This document shows positions 1 through 8,769 of a stretch of 64,000 nucleotides of DNA, piece by piece. Position 1 is the stretch's first letter, and every line of letters begins with the position of its first letter. The translations under genes and the position numbers were made by a program. The stretch is from Microbispora sp. H11081 (GTDB lineage: Bacteria; Actinomycetota; Actinomycetes; Streptosporangiales; Streptosporangiaceae), in the NCBI RefSeq assembly GCF_012999535.1, contig NZ_JABBWV010000007.1:186001-250000 (forward strand). Direction: 5' to 3'. A model generated the notes under the pieces. The model made no database searches. It worked only from the letters and a program-made list of their open reading frames with translations, and was not told the origin of the DNA.

Positions 1-815
1 GCGGCCCGGTACTCCCCCGGACTCATGCCGTAACAGCGGACGAACCACCGGGCGAGGTGGCTCTGGTCGGCGAATCCGGCCTCGGCCGCCGCCTGGCCCA
101 GCGCGCGGCCCTCCGCGATCAGCCGCCTGGCCGTACGCAGCCGGAGCAGCCGCTGGTAGTCGCTGGGCGCCATGCCGTACACAGAACGGAACGCGCGGTA
201 GACGGCGAACCTGCTGCGCCCGGTCAGGGAGGCGAGGTCGTCGGCGGTCACCTCCGCGAGGGGAGCGTCATGCAGGTGACCGCGCACCCGCTCGGCGATG
301 CGGCGGGCGTCCGCGGAGGCGGCCTCCCGCGCCCGCACCGGCCGGGTGGCGGCCCGCCGGACGATCGAGGAGACGACGCCGGTCAGCAACTCGTCCCGCC
401 GGAGCGCGGACGCGCCCCCGAGCAGGGCCCTGTGCAGCGCCCCGAGCCCGGCCGCGAGCGCCGGGTCGCGTACGACGGGGTGGGGAAACAGGGGAGGTCC
501 CGTCTCCCGCCCGGTCACGTCGCCCAGGACGCCGGTGACCAGTTCCGGCCCGATGTGCACGATCCGGTAGGTGAAGCCGAGGGGGTCGGCGGCGTGCCCG
601 TCGTGCGGGTCCTCCGGGTTGAACGCCATGACCATGCCCGTCACGCTGGTGTGCGCGGCCCCGCGGCAGGTGAACGCCTGGCTGCCCTCCTCGGTGACGC
701 CGAAGGAGTACGTCTCGTGGCTGTGCCGGTGGTAGACGTGCCGGGTGAAGTGGGCGTGCATCGCCTCAAGAGTCCGGTCGGGGGACCGCCAGTATCGGGA
801 CCAGTCCTGTGCCAC
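1..815 (-). CDS. AraC-family transcriptional regulator (3' end cut by window edge)
   Basis: Transcription factor with an N-terminal AraC-type ligand-binding cupin and a C-terminal double helix-turn-helix. The N-terminal part contains the His-rich stretch HVYHRHSHETYSFGVTEEG typical of AraC cupin domains. The C-terminal part carries GRSRFAVYRAFRSVYGMAPSDY and, near the edge, DQSHLARWFVRCYGMSPGEY, the two AraC HTH signatures. About 271 residues are visible, close to full length, so only a few residues are missing. The start is GTG at 815 (VAQDWSRYW); an overlapping ATG lies in another frame. It is divergent from the DUF2000 gene, with about 74 bp between the starts, so it may control that gene. 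The ligand is unknown. Confidence 0.9.
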   Translation of the reverse strand, partial: MAQDWSRYWRSPDRTLEAMHAHFTRHVYHRHSHETYSFGVTEEGSQAFTCRGAAHTSVTGMVMAFNPEDPHDGHAADPLGFTYRIVHIGPELVTGVLGDVTGRETGPPLFPHPVVRDPALAAGLGALHRALLGGASALRRDELLTGVVSSIVRRAATRPVRAREAASADARRIAERVRGHLHDAPLAEVTADDLASLTGRSRFAVYRAFRSVYGMAPSDYQRLLRLRTARRLIAEGRALGQAAAEAGFADQSHLARWFVRCYGMSPGEYRA

Positions 816-889
816 GCCCCCATTGTGCGCGGATCGGCGGCGCACGAGCGTACAAGACGGCCCGCGCGCCCCGGGGCAGCCTGGTTCGC

Positions 890-1300
890 ATGCGTTTCGA
901 CACCAAGATCGGCATCGTGGTCCGGGAGGACCTGGCCGTGTGGCAGAAGCTGAACGTGACGGCGTTCCTGGCCAGCGCGGTCGCGGGAGGAGCCCCCGAG
1001 GTGATCGGGGAGCGGTACGAGGACGGCTCGGGCACCTCCTACCTGCCGATGTTCCGCCAGCCCGTGCTCGTCTACGCCGCCGGCCCCGCCGCGCTCGCCC
1101 GGGTCCGCGCCCGCGCCGTCGAGCGAGGGCTCGCCGTGGCCGTCTACATCGAGGAGATGTTCAAGACCGGCAACGACGTGGACAACCGGGCAGCCGTACG
1201 GGCCGTCACGGCCGAGGAGATGCCGCTCGTCGGGCTGGCCGTGTACGGCCCGAAGAACGCCGTGGACAAGACGCTCAAAGGGCTCCCCCTGCATCCGTGA
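890..1300 (+). CDS. DUF2000 family protein
   Basis: A 136-residue protein starting MRFDTKIGIVVREDLAVWQK. The N-terminal IGIVVREDL, the central GTSYLPMFRQPVLVYAA and the later RAVERGLAVAVYIEEMFKTGNDVDNR match the DUF2000 family, a small alpha/beta fold thought to be related to peptidyl-tRNA hydrolase 2. No enzymatic function is established. The ATG at 890 is preferred because the family begins at this point; the reading frame is open further upstream. The gene is divergent from the AraC regulator, and its last 26 bp overlap the 3' end of the opposing GNAT gene. Confidence 0.8.
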   Translation: MRFDTKIGIVVREDLAVWQKLNVTAFLASAVAGGAPEVIGERYEDGSGTSYLPMFRQPVLVYAAGPAALARVRARAVERGLAVAVYIEEMFKTGNDVDNRAAVRAVTAEEMPLVGLAVYGPKNAVDKTLKGLPLHP

Positions 1301-1937
1301 TCCCCTCCGAGGCTCCGAACAGGGGGAGGCAGGGCGCGAGGCCGTGGATCTCGAACCCGCCGGGAGCCGTCCACTCGTCGCGGGACAGGCGCACCCGCTG
1401 CTGCGGGACGGCCTCGCCCTTGCGGTTGAACATGGCGATCCCGTCGTCCCGGTAACCGAGCTTGCGGGAGATCGCCAGGGACCGTGGATTGTCGGCGAAG
1501 GCGGACGACCGGGCGTACCGCGCGCCGAGTCCGGCGAAGGCGAGGTGCAGGACGGCCGCGCGCATCTCGGTGCCGATGCCCCTGCCGTGGAAGCGCCTGC
1601 CGAGCCACGAGCCGGTGGCGACCTCCCGGGTGACGGCGAAGTCGACGGCCCGCATCTCCTGCACGCCGACCACCTGGCCCTCCCACACGGTCACGAACGA
1701 GCACGCCCAGTCGCCGGGAGACCAGGTGCCCCACTGCCGGAAGTGGATTTGGACGGTCGAGCGGGCGCGCTCGTGCGGCGGGGCGTCCGTCCAGGGCTCG
1801 CCGAACGGCATCTCGCCCGGGTCGTGGACGCCTTCGGCCGCCACGTCGGCGAGTTCGTCCAGGTCGTCCAGGCCGGGCAGGCGCAGTTCCAGCCGCGGCG
1901 TCGTCAGTCGGAGCGCGAAGATCGGCCAATGTCGCAT
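1275..1937 (-). CDS. GNAT family N-acetyltransferase (RimJ/RimL type)
   Basis: A 220-residue acetyl-CoA-dependent N-acetyltransferase. It begins MRHWPIFALRLTTPRLELRLP, the classic RimJ/RimL opening, and carries the acetyl-CoA pyrophosphate-binding loop GRRFHGRGIGTEMR followed by SSAFADNPRSLAISRKLGYRDDG. The substrate cannot be told from sequence. The open frame continues hundreds of codons upstream, but only this start gives the family N-terminus. It is divergent from the next GNAT gene, with a 13-bp-arm inverted repeat between them, and convergent with the DUF2000 gene. Confidence 0.9.
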   Translation of the reverse strand: MRHWPIFALRLTTPRLELRLPGLDDLDELADVAAEGVHDPGEMPFGEPWTDAPPHERARSTVQIHFRQWGTWSPGDWACSFVTVWEGQVVGVQEMRAVDFAVTREVATGSWLGRRFHGRGIGTEMRAAVLHLAFAGLGARYARSSAFADNPRSLAISRKLGYRDDGIAMFNRKGEAVPQQRVRLSRDEWTAPGGFEIHGLAPCLPLFGASEGITDAGGAL

Positions 1938-1972
1938 GACTCGATCCTGGCAAGACGCGGAGCATGCCGGAC

Positions 1973-2010
1973 ACCGGTTTTCCCCGGGCCGTGGCCAGGG
2001 GAAAACCGGT
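1973..2010. repeat. Inverted repeat between divergent GNAT genes
   Basis: Perfect 13-bp arms ACCGGTTTTCCCC (1973-1985) and GGGGAAAACCGGT (1998-2010) separated by 12 bp. Because it lies between two divergent starts (1937 on minus, 2097 on plus) it cannot terminate either gene. A regulator-binding site is the simplest reading; a transcribed stem-loop is the alternative. Confidence 0.75.
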
Positions 2011-2096
2011 ATCGGCAGGACGGCGGATGCGGCTAGCCTCGGATGCCGCCACCAGGCGCCGGTGACGTGAACCGGCGCGGACAAGGACACCCGCGC

Positions 2097-2957
2097 ATGC
2101 TCGACCCGCTCAGCACCCCGGCCGCCGAGTTGCCCGTACGCCGGCTCGGGCCCGAGGACCTGGATCGGTGCCTCGCCCTGAGCCAGGACAGGTCCTGGGC
2201 ACGGGAGGAGCGCAAGTGGCTGTTCCTCCTGGAGAACACCGAGGTCCACGCGATCGACGCCCCGTCGGGGGAACTGGCGGCCACGGTCACGCTGACCAGG
2301 TACGGCACGGCCGCGGCGGGCGTCGGCATGATGCTCGTCGCCACCCGGTACGGCGGACGCGGGCTTGGCCGCCGGCTGATGACGCACGTGCTCGGCACGG
2401 CCGGCGACGCGACCGTCTTCCTCTGGGCGACCGAACTCGGCCGGCCGCTGTACGAGAAGCTCGGGTTCGAGACGCTGGGCGTGACGGAGGCGCGCGTGGG
2501 GCGCCTTCGCCCCGGGGACGCCCCCGTCCTGTCGAGGCCGGCCGATCTCGACGCCGATCTCGGCGCCCTGCTCGCGCTCGACAGGCAGGCGTTCGGCGCC
2601 GACCGGGCCGCGCTGCTCGGGCGGCTCTTCGCCATGGCCGAGGAGGTCAGGGTCACCGAGGACGAGACGGGGCCGACCGGCTACGCCGTGTCGTGGCTCA
2701 GCGGCAGCACCCTGTTCATCGGGCCTGTGGTCGCGGATGACGAGGCGGGCGCCCGCGCACTCGTCACCGACCTGACGCGGCACGCGAGTGGCCTGGTGCG
2801 GATCGAGATGGACCGGAGCCGGCCCGGCCTGCTGGCGTGGCTCGGCGAGCGGGGTGCGGCACAGGCGTTCTCGACGTCCTTCATGGTGCACGGCGGCAGG
2901 CCGCTCCCCGGCGACCGGACCCGCGTGTTCGCCCCGATGATGCTCGCGATGGGCTGA
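2097..2957 (+). CDS. GNAT family N-acetyltransferase with C-terminal second domain
   Basis: A 286-residue protein. Residues about 12-125 form a GNAT domain with acetyl-CoA-binding loop RYGGRGLG (84-91) and the beta-bulge segment FLWATELGRPLYEKLGFETLG. Residues about 150-286 form a second module like the extra acetyltransferase-type domain (Acetyltransf_18) fused to many actinobacterial GNATs. The start at 2097 follows AAGGA about 10 nt upstream; an earlier in-frame ATG at 2043 lacks a ribosome site. The substrate is unknown. Divergent from the other GNAT gene. Confidence 0.85.
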   Translation: MLDPLSTPAAELPVRRLGPEDLDRCLALSQDRSWAREERKWLFLLENTEVHAIDAPSGELAATVTLTRYGTAAAGVGMMLVATRYGGRGLGRRLMTHVLGTAGDATVFLWATELGRPLYEKLGFETLGVTEARVGRLRPGDAPVLSRPADLDADLGALLALDRQAFGADRAALLGRLFAMAEEVRVTEDETGPTGYAVSWLSGSTLFIGPVVADDEAGARALVTDLTRHASGLVRIEMDRSRPGLLAWLGERGAAQAFSTSFMVHGGRPLPGDRTRVFAPMMLAMG

Positions 2958-3128
2958 ACCCCCGGCGCGCAGGGGTCTCGTCCCGCTCTGATCCGGCTCT
3001 GATCCGGCTCTGATCTGGGCCGACTACCGTCGCGACAGCCGGTGGGACACCGGCGCACGCGCCGCGGCCTGGCCGGTCGTGCCGGCCGTCGCCGCGGGCG
3101 CGTGCCTCGCGAGACGAAGGAGCCGGAC

Positions 3129-4706
3129 ATGCGCGAACCCAGCGCCACGCACCACGAACGCCCCGAGTTTCACCCAGGGCCCGTGGACGACGACGCCGCG
3201 TTCCCCGGCTCGCTGCTCGACGCGCTGCGCGCCTCGCCCGGCACGCCCGCCTTCGAACAGGACGGCAGGATCGTCTCCAGGGGCGAGTTGCTGGAGCTCG
3301 TCGGGCGGATGGCCGGCGCGATGCGCGACGCGGGGCTCGGCCCCGGCACGGGGGTCGCCGTCCGCACCGGTCTGTCGCCGGAGGCCTTCGCCGCCCAGGT
3401 GGCCGCCCACGTGCTTGGCTGCCGCGTGGTGAGCGTGAAGCCCGGATACACGCCGGGTCAGCTCGCCGACGTGCTCGGCGCGGGAGTGGACGCCGTGGTC
3501 CTCGACCCGTCGACGGCGGCACCGGAACTGTTCCACGCCGCCGGGGCGGCCACGCTGCTGTCGCTCGGGCCGGTCGCGGGGGCGGCCGACCTCCTGACCC
3601 GCGGCGGCGACGACCGTTTCCCCGCCGTCACGGCCCGCCCTGACGACGCGGCCCTGCTCAGCTTCACCAGTGGCAGCACGGGCAGGCCGAAGGGCTGCGT
3701 GCTCACCTACCGTGCGCTGGGCGCGCGCTGGTCCGCCCATCTCGGCTGGTCGTCGATCCTGCCCGGGTTCGTCGAGTCGTTCGAGCGCTACATGCTGTTC
3801 GGCACCCTGTCGAGCTCGGTGGTGCTGGACTTCCTCGTGCCGTGCCTGCTCGGCGGCGGCACCGCGGTCATCCCCGGCGAGGACGGCCGGCCGCTGTTCC
3901 CGTACGCGATCGAGCGGCACGGGATCACCGGCGCGATCGTGACCGTGCCCAAGCTGTGCCAGATGCTCGACCTGCTCCGCGAGGAGCGCGTCGACGTCGG
4001 CAGCCTGCGCGCGCTGACGGTCGCGGGATCGCCGATCAGCCCGCGCCGGCTGATCGAGGCGCTCGACCGGCTGGGCCCCGTCGTCTACGTCGGGTACGGC
4101 GCGACCGAGGCCGGCGTCATCTCCATGCTCCATCCCGGGGAGGCCCGCGACGCGCCCGCCTCGGTCGGCCGCCCGCACCCCGCCGTCGAGATCAGCGTCC
4201 GCGACGAGCAGGGCCGCCCGGTCGAGGCGGGAGGCACCGGCGAGATCCACGTACGCGGGCCCTTCCTGATGGCGGGCTACCTGGACCAGCCGGAGGAGAC
4301 CCGCGAGGTGCTGCGGGACGGCCGGCTGCGCACCCGTGATCTCGGGCGTCTCGACGAGACCGGCCTGCTGTACCTCGCCGGCCGGACCAGGGACGTCGTC
4401 ATCGTGAACGCGATCGTCGTCTACGCGGGGCCGATCGAGCGGGTGCTGGCGGACCATCCCGACGTGGCCGAGGCGTACGTGACCGGCGCGCCGGACGAGC
4501 GGACAGGGGAGGCCGTCCACGCGTTCGTCGTCCCCGCTCCCGGCCGCGCTCCGGACCACGCCGCCCTGTCGGAGCTGGTACGCGCCGAACTCGGCGCGGA
4601 CAGCGTCCCTCAGACGATCACGACGGTGTCCTCCGTGCCGGTCGCGCCGAGCGGAAAGCCGGACAAGCGTGCCCTGGTCGAACGGCATCTGCCGACAGCA
4701 TTCTGA
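3129..4706 (+). CDS. Class I adenylate-forming enzyme (acyl-CoA synthetase/AMP ligase)
   Basis: A 525-residue ANL-superfamily enzyme that activates a carboxylic acid as acyl-AMP and probably transfers it to CoA. All core motifs are intact: the phosphate loop FTSGSTGRPKG at 179-189, GYGATEAG at 322-329, the hinge region LRTRDLGRLDETGLLYLAGR and the C-terminal catalytic lysine K510 in PSGKPDKRAL. No carrier domain is fused, and no free carrier protein gene lies nearby, so a CoA thioester product is favoured. GAAGGAG precedes the ATG at 3129. It is the first gene of a same-strand run with the flavoprotein, hydroxyacid oxidase and P450, suggesting that it supplies or loads the substrate. Confidence 0.9.
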   Translation: MREPSATHHERPEFHPGPVDDDAAFPGSLLDALRASPGTPAFEQDGRIVSRGELLELVGRMAGAMRDAGLGPGTGVAVRTGLSPEAFAAQVAAHVLGCRVVSVKPGYTPGQLADVLGAGVDAVVLDPSTAAPELFHAAGAATLLSLGPVAGAADLLTRGGDDRFPAVTARPDDAALLSFTSGSTGRPKGCVLTYRALGARWSAHLGWSSILPGFVESFERYMLFGTLSSSVVLDFLVPCLLGGGTAVIPGEDGRPLFPYAIERHGITGAIVTVPKLCQMLDLLREERVDVGSLRALTVAGSPISPRRLIEALDRLGPVVYVGYGATEAGVISMLHPGEARDAPASVGRPHPAVEISVRDEQGRPVEAGGTGEIHVRGPFLMAGYLDQPEETREVLRDGRLRTRDLGRLDETGLLYLAGRTRDVVIVNAIVVYAGPIERVLADHPDVAEAYVTGAPDERTGEAVHAFVVPAPGRAPDHAALSELVRAELGADSVPQTITTVSSVPVAPSGKPDKRALVERHLPTAF

Positions 4707-4771
4707 TCCGTCTCTGAGAATCGCCCGCCAACACTGGTGAAACTTCGACCAGCTCAGTGAGGGAGGCGTCA

Positions 4772-6343
4772 GTGCCGGACGACAACATCCTGGACTACCT
4801 GGTGATCGGTGCCGGGCCGGCGGGTCTGCAGATGGGCCACTTCCTGCACCGGACGGGACGCGGCTACCGGATTCTCGAGGCGGCGCCAGAGCCCGGCGCG
4901 TTCTTCCGCACCTTCCCCCGCCATCGCACGCTCATCTCCATCAACAAGAAGTACACCGGATGGGACGACCCGGAGCTCAACCTCCGGATGGATTGGAACT
5001 CGCTGCTGTCGGACGACCCCGGTCTCCTTTTCACCCGCTACAGCGACCGTTACTTCCCCGCCGCCGATGACATGGTCCGCTACCTCGGGGACTTCGCCGC
5101 CGCGCACGGCCTGCACGTCACGTACGACGCGCGGGTGGCCGAGGTAGCACGCCCGGACGCCGAGGGCCCGTTCGTCGTGACCGACGCGCACGGCCGGACG
5201 TACCGGGCACGGCGGGTGATCGTCGCGACGGGGGTGTCCCGGCCCAACATCCCGCCCATCCCCGGCATCGAGACCGCCGAGCAGTACGGCACCCACTCGA
5301 CCGACCCCGCGGACTACACGAACATGCGGGTGCTCGTCATCGGCAAGGGCAACTCGGCCTTCGAGACCGCCGACAACCTCATGGAGACGGCCGCGGTCGT
5401 CCACGTGGCCGGACCTCGCCCGCTGCGCCTGGCGTGGCGGACCCACTTCGTCGGGCACCTGCGCGCGGTCAACAACAACTTCCTCGACACCTATCAGCTC
5501 AAGTCGCAGAACGCCGTGCTGGACGGGGACGTCAGGCGCATCGAGCGCCAGGCCGACGGCACCTACCTGGTGACGGTGGCCTTCGTCAGGGCCGACGAGG
5601 TGACCAAGGACATCCCGTACGACCGGGTGATCGTCTGTGCCGGGTTCCGGTTCGACGACTCCGTCTTCGCGCCCGAGTGCCGTCCCGAGATGACGATCGG
5701 GGGCAGGTTCCCGGCGCTGACCCCGGCGTACGAGTCGGTCAACGTGCCCGATCTCCACTGCGCGGGGACGATCACGCAGTCGCTCGACTTCAAGCGTGGC
5801 ACCAGCGGGTTCATCCACGGTTTCCGGTACGGCGTCCGCGCCCTGCACCGGCTGCTGGAGCAGCGGCATCACGGCGTCCCCTGGCCGGGCCGCGACCTGC
5901 CCGCCGATCCCGACGCGCTGGCGGCGGCCGTGCTCGAACGGGTCAACCGCAGTTCGGCGCTGTGGCAGCAGTTCGGGCTGCTGGCCGACGTGATCGTCCC
6001 TGACGGGCCCGGCGGCATGCGCTACCTGGAGGAGTTGCCGATCGGCCTGCAGGGCCCGCCGATCGGCGACGCGGGCCACTTCACGATCACCCTGGAGTAC
6101 GGCCCGCACCACGACCAGGTCGACCCCTTCGACCTCTCGGTGGGGCGGCCCAGTCAGAGCGACGCGGAGCGCGCACACGAGGGCCACTACCTCCACCCGG
6201 TCGTACGGCACCGCCGGGGCGACGTGGTGGAGGCCGTCCACCACATCACGGAGAACCTGGAGAACGACTGGACCTCGGAAGAGGTGCACCTGCGCCCGCT
6301 CAGGGACTTCTTCAAGCGTCAGACCTTCCCGGCCTCGGTGTGA
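4772..6343 (+). CDS. FOXRED2-like FAD/NAD(P)-dependent oxidoreductase
   Basis: A 523-residue flavoprotein with an N-terminal FAD Rossmann motif (VIGAGPAG, 11-18) and a second dinucleotide motif VIGKGNSAFE around 189-198, the layout of class B flavin monooxygenases and related reductases. Several stretches match the eukaryotic ER protein FOXRED2 as I recall it: ISINKKYTG, LRMDWNSLLSDDPGLLF, YFPAADDMVRYLGDFA, GGFIHGFRY-like GTSGFIHGFRYGVRALHRLLE, and LHPVVRH near the end. The eukaryotic signal peptide and ER-retention tail are absent. GTG at 4772 follows GGGAGG by 5 nt and is preferred over GTG 4757. The stop overlaps the next gene's start, so the two are translationally coupled. The substrate is unknown. 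Confidence 0.88.
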   Translation: MPDDNILDYLVIGAGPAGLQMGHFLHRTGRGYRILEAAPEPGAFFRTFPRHRTLISINKKYTGWDDPELNLRMDWNSLLSDDPGLLFTRYSDRYFPAADDMVRYLGDFAAAHGLHVTYDARVAEVARPDAEGPFVVTDAHGRTYRARRVIVATGVSRPNIPPIPGIETAEQYGTHSTDPADYTNMRVLVIGKGNSAFETADNLMETAAVVHVAGPRPLRLAWRTHFVGHLRAVNNNFLDTYQLKSQNAVLDGDVRRIERQADGTYLVTVAFVRADEVTKDIPYDRVIVCAGFRFDDSVFAPECRPEMTIGGRFPALTPAYESVNVPDLHCAGTITQSLDFKRGTSGFIHGFRYGVRALHRLLEQRHHGVPWPGRDLPADPDALAAAVLERVNRSSALWQQFGLLADVIVPDGPGGMRYLEELPIGLQGPPIGDAGHFTITLEYGPHHDQVDPFDLSVGRPSQSDAERAHEGHYLHPVVRHRRGDVVEAVHHITENLENDWTSEEVHLRPLRDFFKRQTFPASV

Positions 6344-7392
6344 CGACCGTGCTGACGAGCATCCGGGAGTTCGAGGCGGTGGCCCGCGACCGGCTGGACC
6401 CCGTCCACTACGACTACTTCGCGGGCGGGGCCGGCGACGAGGTCACGGTGAAGGCCAACGAGGCGGCGTTCGCCCGGCTCGCGCTGCTGCCGCGGGTCCT
6501 GTGCGGCGCGGGGAGCCCGCGGATCGGGGTCACCCTGCTCGGCAGTCGCGTGGCGATGCCGGTGCTGGTCGCGCCGACCGCCTTCCACCGGCTCGCCGAC
6601 CCCGAGGGTGAGAAGGCCACGGCCCGCGCGGCGGCGGCCGCGCAGACCATCATGATCGTGAGCATGGCCGCCACGGTCGCCGTCGAGGACGTCGCGGCCG
6701 CCGCGCCGGGCGCCACCCTGTGGTTCCAGCTCTACATCCAGCCCGACATGGCCTTCACCGAGGCGATCGTCCGGCGGGCCGAGGCGGCCGGGTGCACGGC
6801 GCTGGTCGTCACTGTGGACTCTCCCGCCCACGGACGCCGGTACAGGGACGTCCGCCACGGCTTCGACGACCTGCCCGACGGCCTGTGCTGCGAGAACATG
6901 CGCGACGGCGACCACGAGCAGGCGCGGCCGATCGTGATGTCGCCCGCGATCTCCTGGGAGCACGTCGACCTGCTGCGGCGGATGACGAGGCTGCCGATCG
7001 TGCTGAAGGGCGTCACGCATCCCGCCGACGCGCGCCTCGCCCTGGACCACGGCGTGTCGGCGCTGTACGTCTCCAACCACGGCGGACGCCAGCTCGACAC
7101 CGTTCCCGCCGCCGTCGACCTGCTGCCGGAGATCGTGGCCGCCGTCGGCGGGGCCGTACCGGTGCTGGTGGACGGAGGGATCAGGCGGGGCACCGACGTG
7201 GTCAAGGCGCTGGCGCTCGGCGCGTCCGCCGTCGCGGTCGGCCGCCCGGTCGTCTGGGGCCTGGCGGCGGGCGGCGAGTGCGGCGTGGCCCGCGTGCTCG
7301 GCCTGCTGCGGGACGAGATCGAGCACACGCTCACCCTGTGCGGCCTCGCCTCGCTGGGCGACCTGGAGCCGGGGCTGGTGCGGCCATGCTGA
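6340..7392 (+). CDS. FMN-dependent alpha-hydroxy-acid oxidase/dehydrogenase
   Basis: A 350-residue TIM-barrel flavoenzyme of the glycolate/lactate/mandelate oxidase family, oxidising an alpha-hydroxy acid to the alpha-keto acid. Active-site elements are present: YDYFAGGAGDE near the N-terminus, Y132 in FQLYIQ, K223 in IVLKG, and the catalytic H247 with its partner Arg in SNHGGRQLD. The phosphate-binding end is VLVDGGIRRGTDVVKALALGA. GTG at 6340 overlaps the stop of the FOXRED2-like gene, and its own 3' end overlaps the P450 start by 7 nt, so the three genes form a tight operon. Mandelate-like oxidases occur in glycopeptide pathways, but the substrate here cannot be assigned. Confidence 0.9.
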   Translation: MTTVLTSIREFEAVARDRLDPVHYDYFAGGAGDEVTVKANEAAFARLALLPRVLCGAGSPRIGVTLLGSRVAMPVLVAPTAFHRLADPEGEKATARAAAAAQTIMIVSMAATVAVEDVAAAAPGATLWFQLYIQPDMAFTEAIVRRAEAAGCTALVVTVDSPAHGRRYRDVRHGFDDLPDGLCCENMRDGDHEQARPIVMSPAISWEHVDLLRRMTRLPIVLKGVTHPADARLALDHGVSALYVSNHGGRQLDTVPAAVDLLPEIVAAVGGAVPVLVDGGIRRGTDVVKALALGASAVAVGRPVVWGLAAGGECGVARVLGLLRDEIEHTLTLCGLASLGDLEPGLVRPC

Positions 7393-8729
7393 AGGTGGTG
7401 TGGGCGGCCGTGGCCGCCGTTGTGATCAGCCTGCCCCGGTGGCTTCCCGGGCGGGTCATCGCCCTGCGCGGATGGGTGTTCACCAGGATCAACGGTGAGG
7501 AGAGCATCGCGGTCCCCGGCGACGTGGTCGGCGTGGACCGGTTCAGGGAGGTCTACTCCCACCCGGCGGCCTCCGGCCGGAGCGAGGGCGCCGTCCTTTC
7601 CGACCTGTTCTGGTACTGGCTGTCGCCGGGGCCCGAGATGCACCAGGAGCACCTGGAGCCGGGGGAGCGGTACGACGCCGTCGCCCTGGCCACTCGCCGC
7701 ATCCTCTCCCTGCCGAAGGAACAGGTGGAGGAGCTCACCCGCCGGTGCGTCGGCCGGGCCCTGGAGGGCAGGCGCGGAGTGGTCCGGCTGCGTGACCTGA
7801 TCATGCCGGCCTGGGCCGAGTTCTCCTACGAACTCGTCTTCGGCGAGCGGTGCCCGCCGCACGCCCGCGACCTCATCGTCGGCAACGCCGACGACGTCTC
7901 GACCGCGCTCAAGTGCTGCGGCCTGCGGCACATGGACCGGCGCGACCGGCTGACCGCCTATCTCCTCGAGTCGTTGCCCAGGGTGAGGCACGAGCTCCCC
8001 GCGGGCCTGACGCCCAGGGAGCAGGCGCTCTATCTCCACGGGGCCTTCTACACCACCGCGGTCGTGCAGATGTCCGAGGCGACGGCGCACGTGCTGCTCG
8101 CCCTGGCCAAGCACCCGGACGTACAGGCCAGGGTGCGGGACGGCGACGACCGCTACCTCGACCAGGTGATCTCGGAGACGCTGCGGCTCTACCCCCTCTT
8201 CGGCATCGCCCATCGCGTCACCAAGGGCGACATCCCCCTCGGCGAGGGGACCGCCATCCCGGCCGGCTCCGTGCTGTGCTTCGACTACCCCGCGTTCCAC
8301 CGGGCGGGCTTCCCCGATCCCGACCGCTTCGATCCCGAACGCTTCGCCCCCGGGCACGCCCCGGTCAGAGAGCTCAACCACATCCCGTTCGGCATGCCGG
8401 CCAACCGACCCTGCCCGGCGTGGCGGCTCGCGCCGCTCGCCATGCGGGTCGCGGTGCGGGAGGTCCTGCGGGCGTACGAGCTCGAATCCACCGTGGCGCA
8501 CACCCGGTCGATGCCCAACCGGGGGCCGTGTCTCCTCACCCCGGTGGGCGCGCGGCGCGGTCCCGGACGGCGCCTGACACTGCTGTCCATGCGGCTCAGG
8601 GACGGATGGGAGGCCGTCTGGCTCAGCTTCGTGCAACTCGTTCTCGGTACGTACATGGTGTGGGACGCGCGCCGGCTGCGGCTGTGCGAGCGCCACTTCA
8701 GCGGCGACGCCCGCCCCAAGGGCGCGTAG
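7386..8729 (+). CDS. Cytochrome P450 with membrane-anchor-like N-terminus and atypical heme loop
   Basis: A 447-residue P450. The K-helix ExxR is E264/R267 in ISETLRLYP, followed by the PERF-type segment DPDRFDPERF. The heme-ligand cysteine is C343, but the usual FxxGxRxCxG loop reads PFGMPANRPCPAW: the first glycine is Pro and the glycine after Cys is replaced. The oxygen-activating I-helix acidic residue is not obvious (HGAFYTTAVVQ). The first 25 residues are hydrophobic (VVWAAVAAVVISLP), rare in bacterial P450s, and about 60 residues follow the P450 core, including a second hydrophobic stretch. The ATG at 7386 overlaps the upstream gene. A modified chemistry such as rearrangement or dehydration is possible but inferred. 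Confidence 0.85.
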   Translation: MLKVVWAAVAAVVISLPRWLPGRVIALRGWVFTRINGEESIAVPGDVVGVDRFREVYSHPAASGRSEGAVLSDLFWYWLSPGPEMHQEHLEPGERYDAVALATRRILSLPKEQVEELTRRCVGRALEGRRGVVRLRDLIMPAWAEFSYELVFGERCPPHARDLIVGNADDVSTALKCCGLRHMDRRDRLTAYLLESLPRVRHELPAGLTPREQALYLHGAFYTTAVVQMSEATAHVLLALAKHPDVQARVRDGDDRYLDQVISETLRLYPLFGIAHRVTKGDIPLGEGTAIPAGSVLCFDYPAFHRAGFPDPDRFDPERFAPGHAPVRELNHIPFGMPANRPCPAWRLAPLAMRVAVREVLRAYELESTVAHTRSMPNRGPCLLTPVGARRGPGRRLTLLSMRLRDGWEAVWLSFVQLVLGTYMVWDARRLRLCERHFSGDARPKGA

Positions 8730-8769
8730 GCCGTTCCCGGATTCCCCGACCTCGAACGGAGGCGCAGCC

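Noticed and set aside
1275-2891. 538-codon minus-strand open frame extending the GNAT gene upstream
   Set aside because: Only the last 220 codons look like a protein; the rest is the antisense of the second GNAT gene, which has a ribosome site and full motifs.
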